From assembly GCA_021790385.1 (NCBI GenBank), contig JAJYDW010000001.1:1-64000 (forward strand): a stretch of DNA of 64,000 bases, written 5' to 3'. This document shows, one piece after another, positions 62,178-64,000 of the stretch (the first letter of the stretch is position 1; every line of letters starts with the position of its first letter). The position numbers and the translations under genes are program-made. The notes under the pieces were generated by a model. The model saw only the letters and a program-made list of their open reading frames with translations, did no database searches and was not told the DNA's origin. The DNA is from Planctomycetota bacterium. Lineage in GTDB: Bacteria; Planctomycetota; Phycisphaerae; WQYP01.

Positions 62178-63110
62178 ATGAAGACAATGGCGATACAGCG
62201 AGCGGTACCGTTTGGCAAATTAGGCCCGGTATATTCCGTGGTGGTACCGCTGCAGCGCGTGAATCCGGTTATTCGCATAGCGCATCAGCTTGCCGGGCCA
62301 TTGCATGTGGACTGGCGAATTATTTTCGATTATGAATTTGTGCTGCTGCTTAGTGGTAAAGGACAGTTTGAAACCTTCGCTGGTGTGGTGGATTTTGGAC
62401 CGGGATCGTTATTTTTAATTCCCCCGTTTCAACCCCACCGGTTGCATTCGGCGAATAATGATACCTGCGAACACATTGCGGTTCATTTTGATTTTGGCCG
62501 ACACGCATACCCCGGTGGGCCGCGCATTGACCGGCGCAAGCCGTATGAAGTGCTGCTGGAGGGTGGTTTGACTTTGCCCCGGGAAATCCGGCTGTCTATG
62601 GTGAATCCATTAATTAAATTGTTTGCACGTCTGGTGCTGGCCCAGACCGCACGCACACCATTGAACCTGCTGGAAGCCCGGATGTTGCTGTTGGATATTT
62701 TATGGCGGCTTTTAGCCAGACCAGGCTCCGGCACTACACGCCCTGACCCGGTCTTGGCGGCGCGCATGCAGCCCGTACTGGCCTGGCTGGACCGCCACCT
62801 GCCGGAGCGGGCGGACCTCAATGCTTTGGCGGCCCTGTCCGGCCTCTCGCGGGCCCATTTTAACCGTGTGTTTCGGCGGTGGACCGGCTATTCTCCCCGG
62901 GAATATCAGCAGCAGCGCCGGATCGAAAAAGCCCGGCTATTGCTCGTAAATATGAATAAGTCCGTCAAACAGGTGGCCATGGAGTTGGGCTTTGCCGATG
63001 TCTTTCAGTTTTCGCGGACCTTCACGCGGCTTGATGGTCTGCCTCCGACGGAATATCGGCGCATGGCGCTGGCGGGCCGTCAGGGTGCCATATCGCCCGC
63101 CCGGCCGTGA
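62178..63110 (+). CDS. AraC family transcriptional regulator with cupin sensor domain
   Basis: The 310-residue protein has an N-terminal cupin (YEFVLLLSGKGQFETFAG, FGPGSLFLIPPFQPHRLH) and a C-terminal AraC double HTH (LNALAALSGLSRAHFNRVF; VKQVAMELGFADVFQFSRTF; GLPPTEYRRM). It probably senses a sugar or related small molecule. It lies 170 bases before the phytanoyl-CoA dioxygenase-like gene on the same strand and is its most likely regulator. A second in-frame ATG (62187) is nearby; the ribosome site is weak. Confidence 0.92.
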   Translation: MKTMAIQRAVPFGKLGPVYSVVVPLQRVNPVIRIAHQLAGPLHVDWRIIFDYEFVLLLSGKGQFETFAGVVDFGPGSLFLIPPFQPHRLHSANNDTCEHIAVHFDFGRHAYPGGPRIDRRKPYEVLLEGGLTLPREIRLSMVNPLIKLFARLVLAQTARTPLNLLEARMLLLDILWRLLARPGSGTTRPDPVLAARMQPVLAWLDRHLPERADLNALAALSGLSRAHFNRVFRRWTGYSPREYQQQRRIEKARLLLVNMNKSVKQVAMELGFADVFQFSRTFTRLDGLPPTEYRRMALAGRQGAISPARP

Positions 63111-63248
63111 TCCGCCCGGCCAACAGATGATTCTCCCGGCTATGGGATCGCCCCGCCCAAACGGGCACAATAAGTAACGTGGTGCGGCGGCGATTTTTTA
63201 CGTCGGCAGTTGATGCCGGCGGTCCCGTCCGTACCGACAAAAAAACCA

Positions 63249-63262
63249 AGGCCCACGGGCCT
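63249..63262. promoter_or_regulatory. Short inverted repeat before the dioxygenase gene
   Basis: AGGCCC-AC-GGGCCT is a perfect six-base inverted repeat with two-base spacer, 20 bases before the dioxygenase ATG and just upstream of its ribosome site. It could be an operator or a small hairpin affecting translation. AraC proteins usually bind direct repeats, so a different regulator or chance is equally possible. Confidence 0.25.
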
Positions 63263-63281
63263 GGAACAAGGAGTACTCTTC

Positions 63282-64000
63282 ATGCTTACCTTGCAGCAGG
63301 TACAGGATTTTCGCAGCAATGGGTTCGTCAATGGTGGTAAAGTTATTTCCGAATCGCACGCCGATGCACTGGCCCAGGAAGTGCTGCGTGTGCTGGCGGA
63401 TAAGGACAAACCCGGTACGCCGCAACCCGTCAGCATCAGCAACTTAAATAAACCGGAGGCCCCGGTGTGGCAGATGGTCAATATCTGGGAAGCCTCGGAC
63501 TTATTCCGTGAGCTGCTCTTTCATCCGCCCGTGGTGGAAGCGGTGAAGCAGGTGCTGGAAGGTAAGCAGTTGCGGCTATGGCATGACCAGATTCAATACA
63601 AACCGGTCAGCACTGGCGGTGTGAATATGTGGCATCAGGACAGCCCGTACTGGCCCTGCTTAACTCCGAAAGACCAGCAGGTAACCTGCTGGATTGCGCT
63701 GGATGATGCGGACGTGGATAACGGATGTATGTCCATGATTCCAGGTTCCCACCAATGGGGCAACACTATTGATTTTCTCCATCAGATTAAATCCTTTGAG
63801 GCCATGCCCAAAACTTTTCAGGGCCACACCCTGGAAGTGCGGCTGTGTCCTGTTAAAAAGGGGAATATGCACCTCCACCATTCGTTGACCTGGCACGGCT
63901 CCCATGCCAACCGCAGCGGACGGCCCCGGCGCGCCATTGCCCTGCATTATATGAATGAACGCACCGTGTACTGCAAGGTGGTCAACCATCCGATGGAGCC
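63282..64000 (+). CDS. Phytanoyl-CoA dioxygenase family protein (cut by window end)
   Basis: 239 residues are visible. It is an Fe(II)/2-oxoglutarate oxygenase of the PhyH type: the metal-binding HxD is in WHQDSPYW, the region CWIALDDADVDNGCMSMIPGSH is the family's core, and the distal histidine is in HHSLTWHGSHANRSGRPRRA with the 2-oxoglutarate-binding arginine. Planctomycetes often keep such genes beside sugar-catabolic regulators; the substrate is unknown. AAGGAG lies eight bases before the ATG. The stop is outside the window, probably near. Confidence 0.9.
   Translation, partial: MLTLQQVQDFRSNGFVNGGKVISESHADALAQEVLRVLADKDKPGTPQPVSISNLNKPEAPVWQMVNIWEASDLFRELLFHPPVVEAVKQVLEGKQLRLWHDQIQYKPVSTGGVNMWHQDSPYWPCLTPKDQQVTCWIALDDADVDNGCMSMIPGSHQWGNTIDFLHQIKSFEAMPKTFQGHTLEVRLCPVKKGNMHLHHSLTWHGSHANRSGRPRRAIALHYMNERTVYCKVVNHPME

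Overview
The window looks like a chromosomal segment of a Gram-negative-type (diderm) planctomycete, most likely of the class Phycisphaerae. That placement is inference. It rests on GC-rich coding DNA; a MoxR / DUF58 / BatA-like / VWA-amidotransferase-like / DUF4175-like cluster of planctomycete type; many glycoside hydrolases and Gfo/Idh/MocA oxidoreductases with AraC regulators; a partner-switching anti-sigma pair; LpxI (lipid A synthesis); and MreB/MreC. No rRNA, functional tRNA or CRISPR array was found.

Layout. 1-126 is the tail of an ISAs1-type insertion sequence. 288-17071 is mostly a carbohydrate-degradation block on the + strand: GH2, GH38, a glycerophosphodiesterase and rho, then (after metK on the - strand) GH38, GH35 and an exported GH5-like enzyme. 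The GH2, GH38 and GH35 enzymes show no signal peptide and probably act on imported oligosaccharides rich in mannose and galactose. 17106-19975 holds a PEBP-family protein and a large fusion of fatty-acid desaturase, Rieske ferredoxin and NqrF-like reductase. This fusion is the most unusual intact gene in the window. 19976-22478 is a graveyard of frameshifted genes that includes a BglII/BstYI-like restriction endonuclease.

22450-35951 (all - strand) holds an anti-sigma kinase, a STAS antagonist, an alpha/beta hydrolase, and the six-gene MoxR-DUF58-BatA-VWA-DUF4175 operon. 36196-45852 contains a small secreted beta-sandwich protein, two Gfo/Idh/MocA oxidoreductases, an AraC regulator, mreC and mreB, a coiled-coil envelope protein with a 46-residue membrane microprotein, and two exported proteins of unknown role.

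45853-51904 is a repeat-bearing stretch with a nitronate monooxygenase, a zinc alcohol dehydrogenase, a remnant of an Rhs core followed by membrane-protein modules interrupted by in-frame stops, and a rhomboid-like membrane protein with a C-terminal Cys motif. 51950-62075 is mainly housekeeping: lpxI, hisD, cinA, radA, a cold-shock protein, purB, a protein with STN-like repeats, and a photolyase that appears to start at CTG. The window ends with an AraC/cupin regulator followed by a phytanoyl-CoA dioxygenase-family enzyme cut by the window edge.

All functional names come from motif recognition by eye; no database search was run. Start sites were moved from the longest open frame where a Shine-Dalgarno (SD) sequence, a signal peptide or the family N-terminus pointed to a different codon.
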